DNA of 64,000 nt from Calothrix sp. PCC 6303 (GCF_000317435.1 NC_019751.1:2232001-2296000); one strand, 5' to 3'; positions 1-9,130 are shown, counted from the stretch's first letter. Numbers and translations: made by a program. The notes: a model not told the origin generated them from the sequence alone.

Positions 1-912
1 TATGCTGCTAGTAACGGTTTTAAGCCTTTGGCTATGGCTGAATTTTGGTGGGGTGCTGGAACTTTTACTGGGAAGGTATCGGGTGAATTTTATGGTGCTT
101 GTGTCGAACGTTGCCAACCCATGATGGGGTTTTTACTGTCGGGGTTAAATGAAGGCAGAAGTCAGGAGGCAGAAGGCAGTCACGATGAACAAATTTTTTC
201 CCCCGTCAAAAATGTAAGGGATTTTTCTACTACTCCCTACTCACTACTCCCTACTCACTTACAAGTCAGGAAACTTGAAATTGCTGAGATTTCGGTGATT
301 TATGAGGATGAATGGTTGATGGTGGTGAATAAACCTGCTGGTTTGTTATCAGTTCCGGGAAGATATTACGATACTCAAGATAGTGTGGTGAGTCGTTTGC
401 AGAATGTATTGCCGGATGGGAATAAGATTGCTAGTGTACACCGTTTGGATGGGGAAACTTCTGGTATTTTGTTACTGGCAAAGGATACCCAAACCCATCG
501 TCAACTAAGTGGGCAATTTCAAGGTAGAAAAGTAAAGAAGGTTTATGAGGCTTTACTTTCTGGTTTGCTAAGTAGTGATAGAGGTACGGTGGAGTTGCCA
601 CTATGGGGAAATCCAGAAAATCGTCCCTATCAACAGGTTAACTGGGAATATGGTAAACCCAGTGTAACTAATTTTGAAGTTATAAAGCGGGAAGGAAACT
701 ATACTCGCATTAATTTTTACCCGTTAACAGGACGCACTCATCAGTTACGGGTTCATGCTGCCGATAAAGCAGGATTAAATATACCGATTTTAGGTGATTC
801 ATTGTACGGATGTGATGATGGTAGGCGTTTACATCTCCACGCCAAAGAATTGTGTTTTGGACATCCTCAATCTGGGGAAAATCTATGTTTACAAGTAGAA
901 ACTCCATTTTGA
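1..912 (+). CDS. RluA-family pseudouridine synthase, 5' end outside window
   Basis: The frame is open from base 1, so the N-terminus lies outside the window; TTG (28) and ATG (34) are only internal candidates. The catalytic module fills roughly the last 210 residues. It shows HRLDGETSG, whose Asp is the family nucleophile, then GRTHQLRVH and a final LHLHAKELCF block. Such enzymes isomerise uridine to pseudouridine in rRNA or tRNA; the target site cannot be told. Upstream is a Cys-containing segment (FYGACVERCQPM) resembling the extra N-terminal domain I recall in long cyanobacterial RluA-like proteins. The linker between the two parts, bases 151-267, is made of a dispersed repeat read in frame. 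The next gene starts 77 bp downstream on the same strand. Confidence 0.88.
   Translation, partial: YAASNGFKPLAMAEFWWGAGTFTGKVSGEFYGACVERCQPMMGFLLSGLNEGRSQEAEGSHDEQIFSPVKNVRDFSTTPYSLLPTHLQVRKLEIAEISVIYEDEWLMVVNKPAGLLSVPGRYYDTQDSVVSRLQNVLPDGNKIASVHRLDGETSGILLLAKDTQTHRQLSGQFQGRKVKKVYEALLSGLLSSDRGTVELPLWGNPENRPYQQVNWEYGKPSVTNFEVIKREGNYTRINFYPLTGRTHQLRVHAADKAGLNIPILGDSLYGCDDGRRLHLHAKELCFGHPQSGENLCLQVETPF
151..267 (+). repeat. Dispersed repeat A, copy 1, inside the RluA-like gene
   Basis: The segment starts with GAAGGCAGAAG, contains GCAGTCACGATGAA, then a T-rich block, CCGTCAA, ATGTAAGGGATTTT, and ends CTACTCACTTACAAGTCA. The same string of blocks occurs at 9638-9860, with a longer middle part, and a section of that middle part recurs reversed at 50491-50590. 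Here it is read through without a stop, encoding a Ser/Pro/Gln-rich linker. This copy is shorter, lacking the central section. Confidence 0.8.
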
Positions 913-989
913 GCAGCAACGGAGTCAATGTCAAAACAAGATAGAATCGGGGAATACGCCTGATATCCAAGCAAGCAAAATGGTAAGTT

Positions 990-1862
990 ATGAATGAGCG
1001 GGCATTGCTTCTAATTAATCATCATTCCCGTCAAGGTAAACAACGCAGTGATGAAGTTGTTGCATATCTGCAAAATCTAGGTTTGGAGTTATTTATCGAA
1101 TCTACCGATGAACCCCACCACATGACGGAGATGATTCACCAATATAAGCATCGAGTTGATTTGGTAATTGTCGGTGGGGGAGATGGTACCCTAAATGCAG
1201 CTATCGAAGGTTTACTAGAAACTAAATTACCCCTAGGAGTCTTGCCATTAGGAACCGCAAACGATTTAGCTAGGACTTTGAATATACCAAATTCCTTACC
1301 CGCAGCTTGTAATGCGATCGCATCCGGAAAAATCCGCTACATTGATCTAGGTTGGGTTAATGGTAAACACTTTTTCAATGTCGCAAGTTTAGGACTAAGC
1401 GTCAAAATTACCCAGCGATTAACCAAACAAGCTAAACGTCGTTGGGGTGTTCTTGCCTATGCAGCTACCGCACTCAAAGTTATTTGGGAATCTCGACCCT
1501 TCAGCGCTGATATTATTCTTCAAGGTAGAACCATTTCTGTGAAAACTGTCCAAATTGCCGTGGGCAATGGTCGATATTACGGAGGCGGAATGGCGGTAGT
1601 ATTTGATGCCAATATAGACGACCAAAGGCTTGATTTATATAGTTTAGAGATGAAACACTGGTGGCAAATTATCCCCTTACTACCAGCAATGCGAGATGGT
1701 AAACATATCCATTGGCGAAATGTCCGCGCTTTAGAAGGTCAAGAATTTGAAGTATACACCCGCAAGCCCCGTCCCATCAACACAGACGGCGAAATTACAA
1801 CCTATACACCCGCACATTTCCGCGTTATTCCCAAAGCTATAGCTGTATTTGTCCCCAATTAA
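990..1862 (+). CDS. YegS/DAGK-type lipid kinase
   Basis: A 290-residue protein with the diacylglycerol-kinase catalytic fold. The nucleotide-binding motif GGGDGTLN is near residue 62, followed by LGVLPLGTANDLART near 85, the usual second motif. A VAVGNGRYYGGGM-like stretch (IAVGNGRYYGGG) and a C-terminal beta domain with TDGE complete the family pattern. Members phosphorylate lipids such as diacylglycerol using ATP and act at the inner face of the membrane; the exact lipid here is unknown. The ATG start follows AAGTTATG closely, without a strong ribosome site. It may be cotranscribed with the upstream pseudouridine synthase gene. Length is normal for the family. Confidence 0.9.
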   Translation: MNERALLLINHHSRQGKQRSDEVVAYLQNLGLELFIESTDEPHHMTEMIHQYKHRVDLVIVGGGDGTLNAAIEGLLETKLPLGVLPLGTANDLARTLNIPNSLPAACNAIASGKIRYIDLGWVNGKHFFNVASLGLSVKITQRLTKQAKRRWGVLAYAATALKVIWESRPFSADIILQGRTISVKTVQIAVGNGRYYGGGMAVVFDANIDDQRLDLYSLEMKHWWQIIPLLPAMRDGKHIHWRNVRALEGQEFEVYTRKPRPINTDGEITTYTPAHFRVIPKAIAVFVPN

Positions 1863-1866
1863 ATCA

Positions 1867-1887
1867 GGGAACAGGGAACAGGGAACA
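1867..1887. repeat. STRR heptamer array (GGGAACA x3)
   Basis: Three perfect tandem copies of GGGAACA lie just after the lipid kinase stop codon. Tandem 7-bp repeats of this kind are characteristic of heterocystous cyanobacterial genomes. The complementary TTCCCTG units recur at 2073-2086 and near 27030-27053. Confidence 0.8.
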
Positions 1888-1913
1888 GTAAAAATTAATA
1901 CACCTGATAACTG

Positions 1914-1946
1914 ATTAAAAAAATCCCCGGTCTTGGGAACCAGGGA
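1914..1946 (-). terminator. Rho-independent terminator, minus strand
   Basis: On the minus strand TCCCTGGT pairs with ACCGGGGA across a 7-base loop (one T-G wobble) and is followed by a run of seven T. It is the third of three similar hairpins downstream of aroB. Confidence 0.6.
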
Positions 1947-2515
1947 CTACGATGAATTAGGGTGCATCTACACTTGTTATCCGATGCGATCGCGCTACAA
2001 TCCGGAAGATTCAATTTATTTGGTTTAATTTATAAAATACTTTCAAACTCATTACTTATTACTTATTACTCATTCCCTGTTCCCTGTTTCCTTGTGAAGT
2101 ACCCCATCTTGCCTTTGGCTGAAAATGGGGCTTCCAATTTCAACTAGCACAAGGACGGTTTTATTCGTCTACGGAGTTTCCCGTCTCATTCGCAATTGCC
2201 TCCACCAGCCGTCTAGCTTTTGGTCTTACACCGCGTCCACAGGCAGCAATCCCACTTCCTGAGATTGTTTGATTATTTTGTCGGCAGACTTACCTTGGAA
2301 TTACAGAAACAGCTGACCAGCTGGGTTTATGTCTCTTCCCCAATCTTAGTCGAGTACCGTAGCCTCTTAGTCTTATGGGTGGGTCTCAACCACTGTGATC
2401 TTACCATTTTTCTACAATCAGATCAAATCAAATATTTTAGATGCTGGATGGAGCATCTGTTGCTATCCATCCCCAGGCTATAGAGCCGTGGGGAATTCCC
2501 CAAGTTTGGTTAAAA

Positions 2516-2550
2516 AATAAAGAACCTCAGCCAATAAATCGACTGAGGTT
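2516..2550 (-). terminator. Rho-independent terminator, minus strand
   Basis: AACCTCAG and CTGAGGTT (2523-2530 and 2543-2550) form an 8-bp stem with a 12-base loop. On the minus strand it is followed by CTTTATTTTTT. The stretch upstream of it on that strand resembles the stretch before the 2658-2683 hairpin, including the stop-like TGATTAAATT and the GTAGATGCACC motif, so the two look like a local duplication. Confidence 0.65.
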
Positions 2551-2647
2551 AAAATTTAATCAGGGTGCATCTACCATTTACTTATCCAAGGCAGTTCCAG
2601 ATATATCAGGAAAAAACAGCTAATTTATTGCAAATTGAGTAAAAATA

Positions 2648-2683
2648 GCTAATAAAAGACCCCAGCGACAAGTAACTGGGGTC
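2648..2683 (-). terminator. Terminator of aroB
   Basis: GACCCCAG (2658-2665) pairs with CTGGGGTC (2676-2683) in a perfect 8-bp stem with a 10-base loop, followed on the minus strand by TCTTTTATT. It is the first hairpin after the aroB stop codon and so the likely end of that transcript. Confidence 0.65.
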
Positions 2684-2771
2684 AATAATTTAATCAGGGT
2701 GCATCTACTATTTATTTTTCCGCTGGTTCTTTAGAGATATCCGGGAGGAATCATCATAATTTCGATAGTTC

Positions 2772-3869
2772 CTAATTTCCCATTTCAGCTAAAACTCGAA
2801 GAATAATATCTGCTGGCACTTCATCAGTAATTGTGACATTCCCGATTTGAGTCGGTAAAATAAACCTGACTTTTCCCGCTTTAACTTTTTTATCGATTTG
2901 CAGCGCTTCAACTATTTGACTAATGTCCAAACCTGGGGGTAATTTTCTGGGTAAGCCAGCTTTGACAATCAAACTATCTTGCCTTTCTACCTCTGCTTGT
3001 GTCCACATTCCCAATTCAGCCGCAATCTTCCCCGCTGCTACCATCCCAATCCCCACACCTTCACCGTGAACCACTTCGGTGTAACCTGTCAAGCTTTCCA
3101 CTGCATGTCCGATGGTATGTCCATAATTGAGAATTGCCCGGATTCCCGACTCTTTTTCATCCTGACTAACTACATCAGCTTTAGCTTGACAAGAACGCTT
3201 TAATATGAGTTCCATCAACTCTGGACTAATATTATCCATCGCATCTAAATGGGAGCTAGCTTCCATCTGAGCAAAAAAATCCCTATCCCAAATTACCCCA
3301 TATTTAATTACTTCTGCCATCCCGGCTCGAAATTCCCTTACAGGCAAAGTCTTCAACACATCCGGGTCAATTAGCACAAATTGAGGTTGGTAGAATGCGC
3401 CAATCAGGTTTTTCCCTTGGGGATGATTCACACCCGTTTTCCCACCGATGGAAGAATCCACCATGGCTAAAAGTGTCGTGGGAACCTGAACAAAATTGAT
3501 TCCTCGAAGCCAGGTAGCAGCAGCAAAGCCAGTCATATCACCAATTACACCTCCACCCAAAGCCACCATTGTGGAGGAGCGTTCTAGGCGATTTTGCAAA
3601 CAAACATCATATATTTTTTGCAAAACCTCCAAATTTTTATAACGTTCACCATCAGGGAGGATGCAGGTAAAGACATCAAAACCAGCTTCTTGGAGTGACG
3701 CGATCGCACTTTCACCATAAAGGGGAAATACCGTTGGGTTTGACACCACCAGAATCTTTTTTCCCAAGTTCAATTTAGCTAAATGTCCACCCAGTAAGCT
3801 CAAACTGCCGGGTGCGATCGCTATTTCGTAAGATTGCTGCGGTAAACTAACTGTAATCGTTGAAGCCAT
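2772..3869 (-). CDS. aroB: 3-dehydroquinate synthase
   Basis: A 365-residue enzyme that converts DAHP to 3-dehydroquinate, step two of the shikimate pathway, using NAD+ and a divalent metal in the cytosol. It shows the family's glycine-rich motif [14 protein letters not shown], then [18 protein letters not shown], and the metal and substrate regions [10 protein letters not shown] and HGEGVGIGM. Length matches bacterial AroB. The start ATG is followed by a typical [15 protein letters not shown] beginning. It stands alone on the minus strand, with petL divergent beyond it and a clear hairpin terminator downstream. Confidence 0.97.
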   Translation of the reverse strand: MASTITVSLPQQSYEIAIAPGSLSLLGGHLAKLNLGKKILVVSNPTVFPLYGESAIASLQEAGFDVFTCILPDGERYKNLEVLQKIYDVCLQNRLERSSTMVALGGGVIGDMTGFAAATWLRGINFVQVPTTLLAMVDSSIGGKTGVNHPQGKNLIGAFYQPQFVLIDPDVLKTLPVREFRAGMAEVIKYGVIWDRDFFAQMEASSHLDAMDNISPELMELILKRSCQAKADVVSQDEKESGIRAILNYGHTIGHAVESLTGYTEVVHGEGVGIGMVAAGKIAAELGMWTQAEVERQDSLIVKAGLPRKLPPGLDISQIVEALQIDKKVKAGKVRFILPTQIGNVTITDEVPADIILRVLAEMGN

Positions 3870-3997
3870 AGGTCATAAATCCCTGCACTACCTGACATCT
3901 GCTCTATATTCTTACTCCATTACACCACCCTGCCAATTCCCTTATCCAGAATCTAATGGTTCAATAGAGAATGATCAATAAAAATGGAGAAAAATAA

Positions 3998-4093
3998 ATG
4001 TTGGGCGCTATTCTTTTCGTTCTGTTCATAGGTGCGTTTATCGGCTTGGCAATCGGCTTGCTATTTGGCTTACGTGCTGTCAAGTTGATTTAG
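3998..4093 (+). CDS. petL: Cytochrome b6f complex subunit PetL (31 aa)
   Basis: A 31-residue, single-span hydrophobic peptide starting MLGAILFVLFIGAF and ending GLLFGLRAVKLI. The end closely matches the cyanobacterial PetL pattern (GLLFGLR..K) and the length is exactly that of PetL as I know it. PetL is a small thylakoid membrane subunit that stabilises the cytochrome b6f dimer. A GGAG ribosome site lies about 9 bases before the ATG. It sits between the divergent aroB and the convergent hgdD gene, with C-rich heptamer-like sequence after it. Easily missed because of its size. Confidence 0.8.
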   Translation: MLGAILFVLFIGAFIGLAIGLLFGLRAVKLI

Positions 4094-4226
4094 GAGCGGT
4101 TTGGGGCATCAGGCATTGGGTTGTAAGTGAGTAGTGGCTAGTGAGTAGTTACTAGTAAAAAAGTCACTTACATACTCACTTCCCCTGCCTCCCCTGCTCC
4201 CTGCCCCCTGCATCCCCTACCCCCTG

Positions 4227-6422
4227 CTACCTTCTTTGTAATCCTCGCAGCGTTACTGAACGTTGAAGACTCGCCAAAGCACGATTGTAGTTAAGAATCG
4301 CCTGAACTTGATTTCCTTCAGCGCGGGTCAGGTCATTTTCTGAGTTAATGACATCAGTTTGAGTACCAACACCAGCCTGGAAACGTAATCTTGCTAATTG
4401 TAAAGCTCGCTCCGCCTCATCAACTGCCACATTTGCCGTTTGAATATTTTGGCGGTTCGACTCTTGCTGTGAATAAAACCTCTCAACCTCAAAGCGAATT
4501 TGATCCCGTTGGTTAGCGAAATTGGTTTCAGCGATCGCTATATTCGTTTTCTCCTGAGCAGCACGAGCGCGAGAGGCTCCACCATCAAATAAGTTTAAAC
4601 TAGCTTGTACTCGCAGCGAATAAGTATCATTAACTGGAATAGTGTCTTTAAACTGATCAGTCAATCTATATTGACCAGTAAAACTAACCTGAGGACCAAG
4701 TTGAGCAAGTGCTTGTCTTCTGCGTTGTTCGCTCTGATTTCTCGCTACCAAGGTTTGCTGTAATTCTGGTCGGTTCTGTAACGCCAAAACAACACTCTCT
4801 TCCAAACTCAAATCCCACAACCCAGCAGGTTTAACTTCGTCAGAAGCAGTAACTGTCAGAGTTTGCGGTAAACTCAACGTCACCACCAACTGCCTCTGAG
4901 CAACCCGTTGAGATGAAAGTGCGTTTACTAAGTCTTGTTGAGCGTTCGCTAAATTAACACGCGATCGCAACACGTCAAACTGTGTTCCAACTCCAGCACT
5001 TTCCAATGCTTGCGTATCCTTCAAACTCACTTCAGCATTCTGTACAGCTTTTCTGGATATGCGAACATTCTGATCAGCTTGTTGCAAATCATAATACTGA
5101 CCCGTAACATTTAAACGAATCGTCTCCGATTGCTGCTCAACAGTTAGCTCACTAGAACGCACCTGCTCTTCTGCCGAACGAATAGCCGCCTGTCTAGCAC
5201 CAGAAGTATACAAGTTATAATTTATCTGCGCTTGTCCATCAATACTTGTTCCAGATGAAAAATCAGGTGACTCGACCTTATTAATACCAGTACTCAAATT
5301 CAAGTTAGGAAAAAGCGATGCTTGTTGTTCCCGCAGTGCCGAACGACTACCTTCCAACTGTAACAATGACACCTGTAACTCTCGATTATTACGTCGCGCT
5401 AGTTCCAAAGCTTGCTCCAAACTCAGTGGTTGGGAAGCTTGCAGTTTTACTTCGCTGGGTTTGGTTGGAAATGTCAGTAAATTTGGATTTGGGTTGAGAT
5501 AATCGGGTATCCGAGTAGAACCAGCACCAGGTTTTGCCATAACTGGTGGCACTGTTCCCCCAGAATTAGGTGTTTTAGTAGAATCACCAGCAGGTTTTGG
5601 CGTAACTGGTGTCACTACTGGTGTAACAGTGGGTGGTACTGTTCCCCCAGAATTAGGTGTTTTAGTAGAACCACCAGCAGGTTTTGCCATAACTGGTGTC
5701 ACTACTGGTGTAACAGTGGGTGGTACTGTCTTTGGCTTTGTTTGTGCCAGATGCAGATTCCGGGTTTGCCCTGCTTTCTGTAACACCAACTTCCGGCACT
5801 CAGAAACTGACAAATTAGTTAGTTGATTATTGGGTAAATCATCGCACCACTTATCAGCAATTAATACAGATGCCTTTGAATCAACTTTACGAGTTGCTAA
5901 AAAATTATTTAGAGTATTTGTTTTTTTCTGACTATCTAGTATTTTCTGCCAAGAAGCAGGTAATATTTTTTTATTTACAGATGTTGAAATTCGGGATTGT
6001 GCTTTAGCCTCAACCCGATTATTTAGATCTAATTTTGGCTCTGATTGGACTGTCTTCACCACTCCTGAAACAGGTATATTATCTTTGACGATAACCTCCC
6101 CAGGAGAACTTGATTGGGATAATTGTGGCGGTGTCAACACAGTTGAGATAATAGTTGGATTTGCCAACATTTCCACCATATTACCGCCAGCAAAACTAAA
6201 ACTGGCTAAATTACCCAAGTCATCCTCAATTGATAACTGGGGATTAAAGTGATTATCTAGCAAACCATTTCTCATGGTCGTTAAAAATCCCAACTCGGTA
6301 GTTGGTAAAATCCCTGGCTGTACACCTGTGACTTTCACCTTATTAGCCCAAACTGATTGACTGGATAACACAACGAATGTGAATCCTGGTAAGAAACTAT
6401 AAAACAATCGATATCCTTTCAC
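4227..6422 (-). CDS. hgdD: TolC-family outer membrane efflux protein, HgdD-like
   Basis: About 731 residues from a GTG start at 6422, preceded by GGGGGA and followed by a signal peptide ending SQSVWA. An ATG at 6461 would add 13 residues but spoils the signal peptide. The last 390 residues hold two outer-membrane-efflux repeats of long helices (for example LEQALELARRNNRELQVSL and LARLRFQAGVGTQTDVINSE), the trimeric channel fold of TolC. Between signal and channel lies a cyanobacterial extension with a Pro/Thr-rich tandem repeat around 5510-5735. Position directly after kaiC matches my recollection of Anabaena alr2887 (HgdD), needed for export of heterocyst glycolipids and other substrates; that function is inferred. 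Confidence 0.85.
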   Translation of the reverse strand: MKGYRLFYSFLPGFTFVVLSSQSVWANKVKVTGVQPGILPTTELGFLTTMRNGLLDNHFNPQLSIEDDLGNLASFSFAGGNMVEMLANPTIISTVLTPPQLSQSSSPGEVIVKDNIPVSGVVKTVQSEPKLDLNNRVEAKAQSRISTSVNKKILPASWQKILDSQKKTNTLNNFLATRKVDSKASVLIADKWCDDLPNNQLTNLSVSECRKLVLQKAGQTRNLHLAQTKPKTVPPTVTPVVTPVMAKPAGGSTKTPNSGGTVPPTVTPVVTPVTPKPAGDSTKTPNSGGTVPPVMAKPGAGSTRIPDYLNPNPNLLTFPTKPSEVKLQASQPLSLEQALELARRNNRELQVSLLQLEGSRSALREQQASLFPNLNLSTGINKVESPDFSSGTSIDGQAQINYNLYTSGARQAAIRSAEEQVRSSELTVEQQSETIRLNVTGQYYDLQQADQNVRISRKAVQNAEVSLKDTQALESAGVGTQFDVLRSRVNLANAQQDLVNALSSQRVAQRQLVVTLSLPQTLTVTASDEVKPAGLWDLSLEESVVLALQNRPELQQTLVARNQSEQRRRQALAQLGPQVSFTGQYRLTDQFKDTIPVNDTYSLRVQASLNLFDGGASRARAAQEKTNIAIAETNFANQRDQIRFEVERFYSQQESNRQNIQTANVAVDEAERALQLARLRFQAGVGTQTDVINSENDLTRAEGNQVQAILNYNRALASLQRSVTLRGLQRR
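5510..5735 (-). repeat. Pro/Thr-rich in-frame tandem repeat in HgdD-like protein
   Basis: About two and a half units of roughly 31 codons, each built on TVPPTVTPVVTPV followed by KPAGxSTKTPNSGG, lie in the periplasmic linker before the channel domain. The last unit is shortened. Units are near identical at DNA level, so copy number is likely to vary between strains. Confidence 0.8.
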
Positions 6423-6496
6423 CGCATTCCCCCACACAAAAAAATAAGCGGCACACATCATTTCTCATGCATAGAGAAATATAACACAATGCTTGC

Positions 6497-8071
6497 TTAA
6501 GAATTGGTGTCACTTTTTTCTTGAATCCCCTGGACAATACGCGACAATTCTGCTTTTTCGTCAACTGCAACACGAGTTGGTGCGCCGCTGACAATCCGCT
6601 CATAATTACGAAATGAATCTTTAATTTCTGGACCTTCCGCTGTGATATTGTATTCTCTAATACCTTTGTCATGCCAAGAGCCACGCATTTTAAATACATT
6701 AATTGCCCTCGACATTTCACCGCGAATTTCCACATATTGCAGCATAATAATTGTGTCAGTAATTGTCGAGATGTGGGAATCAGTAATGGAATGAGAACCC
6801 ATAAACTGGTCGCTGGTATTAGTAAAAAATCCTGTGATTTCCTCTTGTTTGGCATAACCAGTTACACCAATGACAAATTGCCGAAAAGCATTGTTCCCAA
6901 CACCCCGTGCCAAAGCTGACAGCGAATCAATGGCAATACGTGAAGGTTTAAACTCAGCAATTTCTGATTTAATTATTTGTAGGTGATCTTCCAAACCTGT
7001 AGATTCAGGATAAGTACAAATAATCTTCAGTAATCCCTGCTCTTCTAGTTCCTCAAAGTTGATTCCCCAAGATGAAGCATTACGAGATAATTGAGCGCGA
7101 GACTCCTCATAGGCAAATAAAATTGCTCTTTCGCTACCAGTACAACCAGTTTGGATAAATTTACTTACCAAAAGTGTTTTCCCTGTTCCAGTTGCACCCG
7201 TTGCTAAAATAATCGAATCTTTGAAGAAACCACCCCCACACATTACGTCTAAAGCTTCTACACCAGAAGAAACACGGATATTTGATGAGCGTTGGGTTAA
7301 GCGCATCGCTCCCAGAGGGAAAATATTTACACCATCGTTGGTAATTGTAAAAGGATATTCTCCTTTCATGTGAGTGGTACCCCGTAGCTTAAGAATCTCA
7401 ATTGTTCTGCGTCTACGTTCCCCTTCTAAAACATTTCTGACAATTACGACATTATCAGACACAAATTCTTCAACCCCGAAAGAAGCTACTGGACCATATT
7501 CTTCACTACGTTCAGTCGTGATGATTGTAGTTACGTATAGCTGTTTAAGTCTTGCTACTAGACGAAATATTTCCCTACGTACAACACCTACCGCTTCATA
7601 CTGTTGAAATACCGCAGTAATGGAATCAATTGATACTCTAGTTGCTTTGTATTTACGGATAGCATATTGAAGTCTTTCGATTAAAGCAGAAAGATCAAAA
7701 CTACCAATTATGTCCTGTCCTTCAGGATCTGGAGATGCATCAACAATAAACAATTTACCTTCTTCGATCAGCCTTTGTAAGTCCCAACCAAATATATAGG
7801 CATTTTTAATAATATCGCTGGGAGATTCTTCAAAGGTCACAAATACCCCAGCTTCATTAAACTCATGAATCCCGTTGTATAAAAATTGGAGGGAGAACAG
7901 AGTTTTGCCTGTACCAGAGGTACCACTAACCAAAGTTGTTCTACCAATAGGCAAACCTCCATGACTGATGTCGTCAAACCCCTCAATCATCGTGCGAATT
8001 TTCTCTACACCACCTACTTTTGGTGAAGGTAAATTGGTATTTTGTTGCGAAGGCAAATCATTATCACTCAT
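6497..8071 (-). CDS. kaiC: Circadian clock protein KaiC
   Basis: A 524-residue double-domain RecA-like ATPase, the core of the circadian oscillator. The CI domain has Walker A GTSGTGKT at residues 50-57 and the catalytic glutamate pair in VTFEESPSD. The CII domain has a second P-loop, GATGTGKT, and the autophosphorylation region SDSHIST-type motif (DSHISTITDT), with Ser and Thr corresponding to S431/T432 of Synechococcus. Length is typical. It lies 295 bp after kaiB and 74 bp before hgdD on the same strand. The long gap to kaiB could hold its own promoter. Rhythmic phosphorylation by KaiA stimulation and KaiB inhibition is established for the family. Confidence 0.99.
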   Translation of the reverse strand: MSDNDLPSQQNTNLPSPKVGGVEKIRTMIEGFDDISHGGLPIGRTTLVSGTSGTGKTLFSLQFLYNGIHEFNEAGVFVTFEESPSDIIKNAYIFGWDLQRLIEEGKLFIVDASPDPEGQDIIGSFDLSALIERLQYAIRKYKATRVSIDSITAVFQQYEAVGVVRREIFRLVARLKQLYVTTIITTERSEEYGPVASFGVEEFVSDNVVIVRNVLEGERRRRTIEILKLRGTTHMKGEYPFTITNDGVNIFPLGAMRLTQRSSNIRVSSGVEALDVMCGGGFFKDSIILATGATGTGKTLLVSKFIQTGCTGSERAILFAYEESRAQLSRNASSWGINFEELEEQGLLKIICTYPESTGLEDHLQIIKSEIAEFKPSRIAIDSLSALARGVGNNAFRQFVIGVTGYAKQEEITGFFTNTSDQFMGSHSITDSHISTITDTIIMLQYVEIRGEMSRAINVFKMRGSWHDKGIREYNITAEGPEIKDSFRNYERIVSGAPTRVAVDEKAELSRIVQGIQEKSDTNS

Positions 8072-8366
8072 TATTTGACGCTAACAAACGGGAATAAATT
8101 AATTACTGTTGGAACAACTTGGATTTGGCGGTTAATTTTTGCCAATTTACCTAATTTATCAAAAAAAGAGCCCATATCTAGAGTTGAATATTCAAAAATG
8201 TGAAATTCACATTGACATATAACCTTTAATTCATAGTCAAGTTTATTTCGCTCAATACCTATAATATTGATTTAAGCAGATAAATAAACTCTAGCCAATC
8301 AGTGATGAAGCTATAGAAGCCATAATTTATATGATGTTATATATCATGTTAATTCTCTGTTCCCAC

Positions 8367-8690
8367 TTAAGTATTTTCTTCAAAATAATTATCGTCACTT
8401 AGTTCTTCATAAAGTAAATCTAGCCCAATTAAAACTCTTTCTCTATCAGAAAGATCACCAATAATTTTACGCACAGGCGGAGGTAATATTTTTGACAATG
8501 TGGGGGTTGCAAGAATCTTATCCTCCTCAGCAAGTTGGGGATTTTTGAGTACATCTATTACTTTCAAGGCATAAACTCCTTGAAATTCGGTTTCTAATAT
8601 GTTCTTTAGTGTCTTTAATGCTCGAACTGAGTTGGCGGTGTTCCCAGCTACGTATAATTTCAGAACGTAGGTTTTTCTAACTTTATCCAT
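8367..8690 (-). CDS. kaiB: Circadian clock protein KaiB
   Basis: A 107-residue thioredoxin-like, fold-switching protein that binds the CI ring of KaiC and sequesters KaiA. The sequence is nearly canonical: [20 protein letters not shown], then [20 protein letters not shown] and an acidic C-terminal tail ([11 protein letters not shown]), as in other KaiB proteins. It lies 107 bp downstream of kaiA, in the conserved order kaiA-kaiB-kaiC. Confidence 0.99.
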   Translation of the reverse strand: MDKVRKTYVLKLYVAGNTANSVRALKTLKNILETEFQGVYALKVIDVLKNPQLAEEDKILATPTLSKILPPPVRKIIGDLSDRERVLIGLDLLYEELSDDNYFEENT

Positions 8691-8797
8691 AAATATTAGT
8701 ACATTAGAGTTGAGAATGGAGATTTAGCGGATAAATTATTCTTGATTGAGCAGGAGTAATAATTTTTTCTCAGAATCTTAACTCTGACAACTCAAAG

Positions 8798-9130
8798 CTA
8801 TTGAAGATTATGTTGTATTTGGCTTGATTGTGACACGGAACGCCGATATGCTTCGCATAAATTGGCGAGGAGATCGATTAAGGTCAAACGGTAATCTAGC
8901 AGTGTTTCATTAGTCCTTCCTTCTAGTTTTAGTTGTATGGAAAACTCATCAATCAGTTCCATATGGATTTCAATTATTCGTGGCACAGGAATATTAGCAC
9001 GAAAGAGAGTCTCGACCAATTTATCAATCCTATCTTGTAGCGTTTTATCGGGTGCAAAGTAAATTATCAAAATCTGGCGGTAGTCTAATTTAATTTGTTT
9101 TAATAGTACTTGCTGTTCGGCGCTCGTCAT
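8798..9130 (-). CDS. kaiA: Circadian clock protein KaiA, short form
   Basis: A 110-residue protein corresponding only to the C-terminal, KaiC-binding four-helix domain of KaiA. It lacks the roughly 180-residue pseudo-receiver domain of Synechococcus KaiA. Recognisable parts are YRQILIIYFAPDKTLQDRID, IPVPRIIEIHMELIDEFS and the LDYRLTLIDLLANLCEAYR helix. A similarly short KaiA is known in Anabaena and Nostoc, so this is the native form and not a truncation. The domain stimulates KaiC autophosphorylation. Start ATG at 9130; it is the first gene of the kaiABC cluster. Confidence 0.96.
   Translation of the reverse strand: MTSAEQQVLLKQIKLDYRQILIIYFAPDKTLQDRIDKLVETLFRANIPVPRIIEIHMELIDEFSIQLKLEGRTNETLLDYRLTLIDLLANLCEAYRRSVSQSSQIQHNLQ

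Larger units (their letters stand above)
1863..2771. other. 0.9 kb spacer with heptamer repeats and three terminator hairpins
   Basis: No convincing gene. It holds three tandem GGGAACA heptamers (1867-1887), three ATTACTT-type heptamers (2051-2071) and two TTCCCTG heptamers (2073-2086). Three minus-strand terminator-like hairpins each lie next to a GGTGCATCTAC motif (1961-1971, 2564-2574, 2698-2708). A further hairpin, CCCCA-GGCT...AGCC-G-TGGGG, lies near 2470-2492. Short ORFs on either strand have no ribosome site or family resemblance. Confidence 0.7.

Noticed and set aside
2441-2623. 60-codon plus-strand ORF in the aroB spacer
   Set aside because: It runs through hairpin arms of minus-strand terminators and has no ribosome site.
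5629-5826. Plus-strand ORF opposite hgdD
   Set aside because: It is a shadow of the Pro/Thr repeat region.
8798-9130. kaiA as a truncated or frameshifted gene
   Set aside because: The 110-residue form equals the known short KaiA of Anabaena/Nostoc, and no remnant of a pseudo-receiver is seen upstream.
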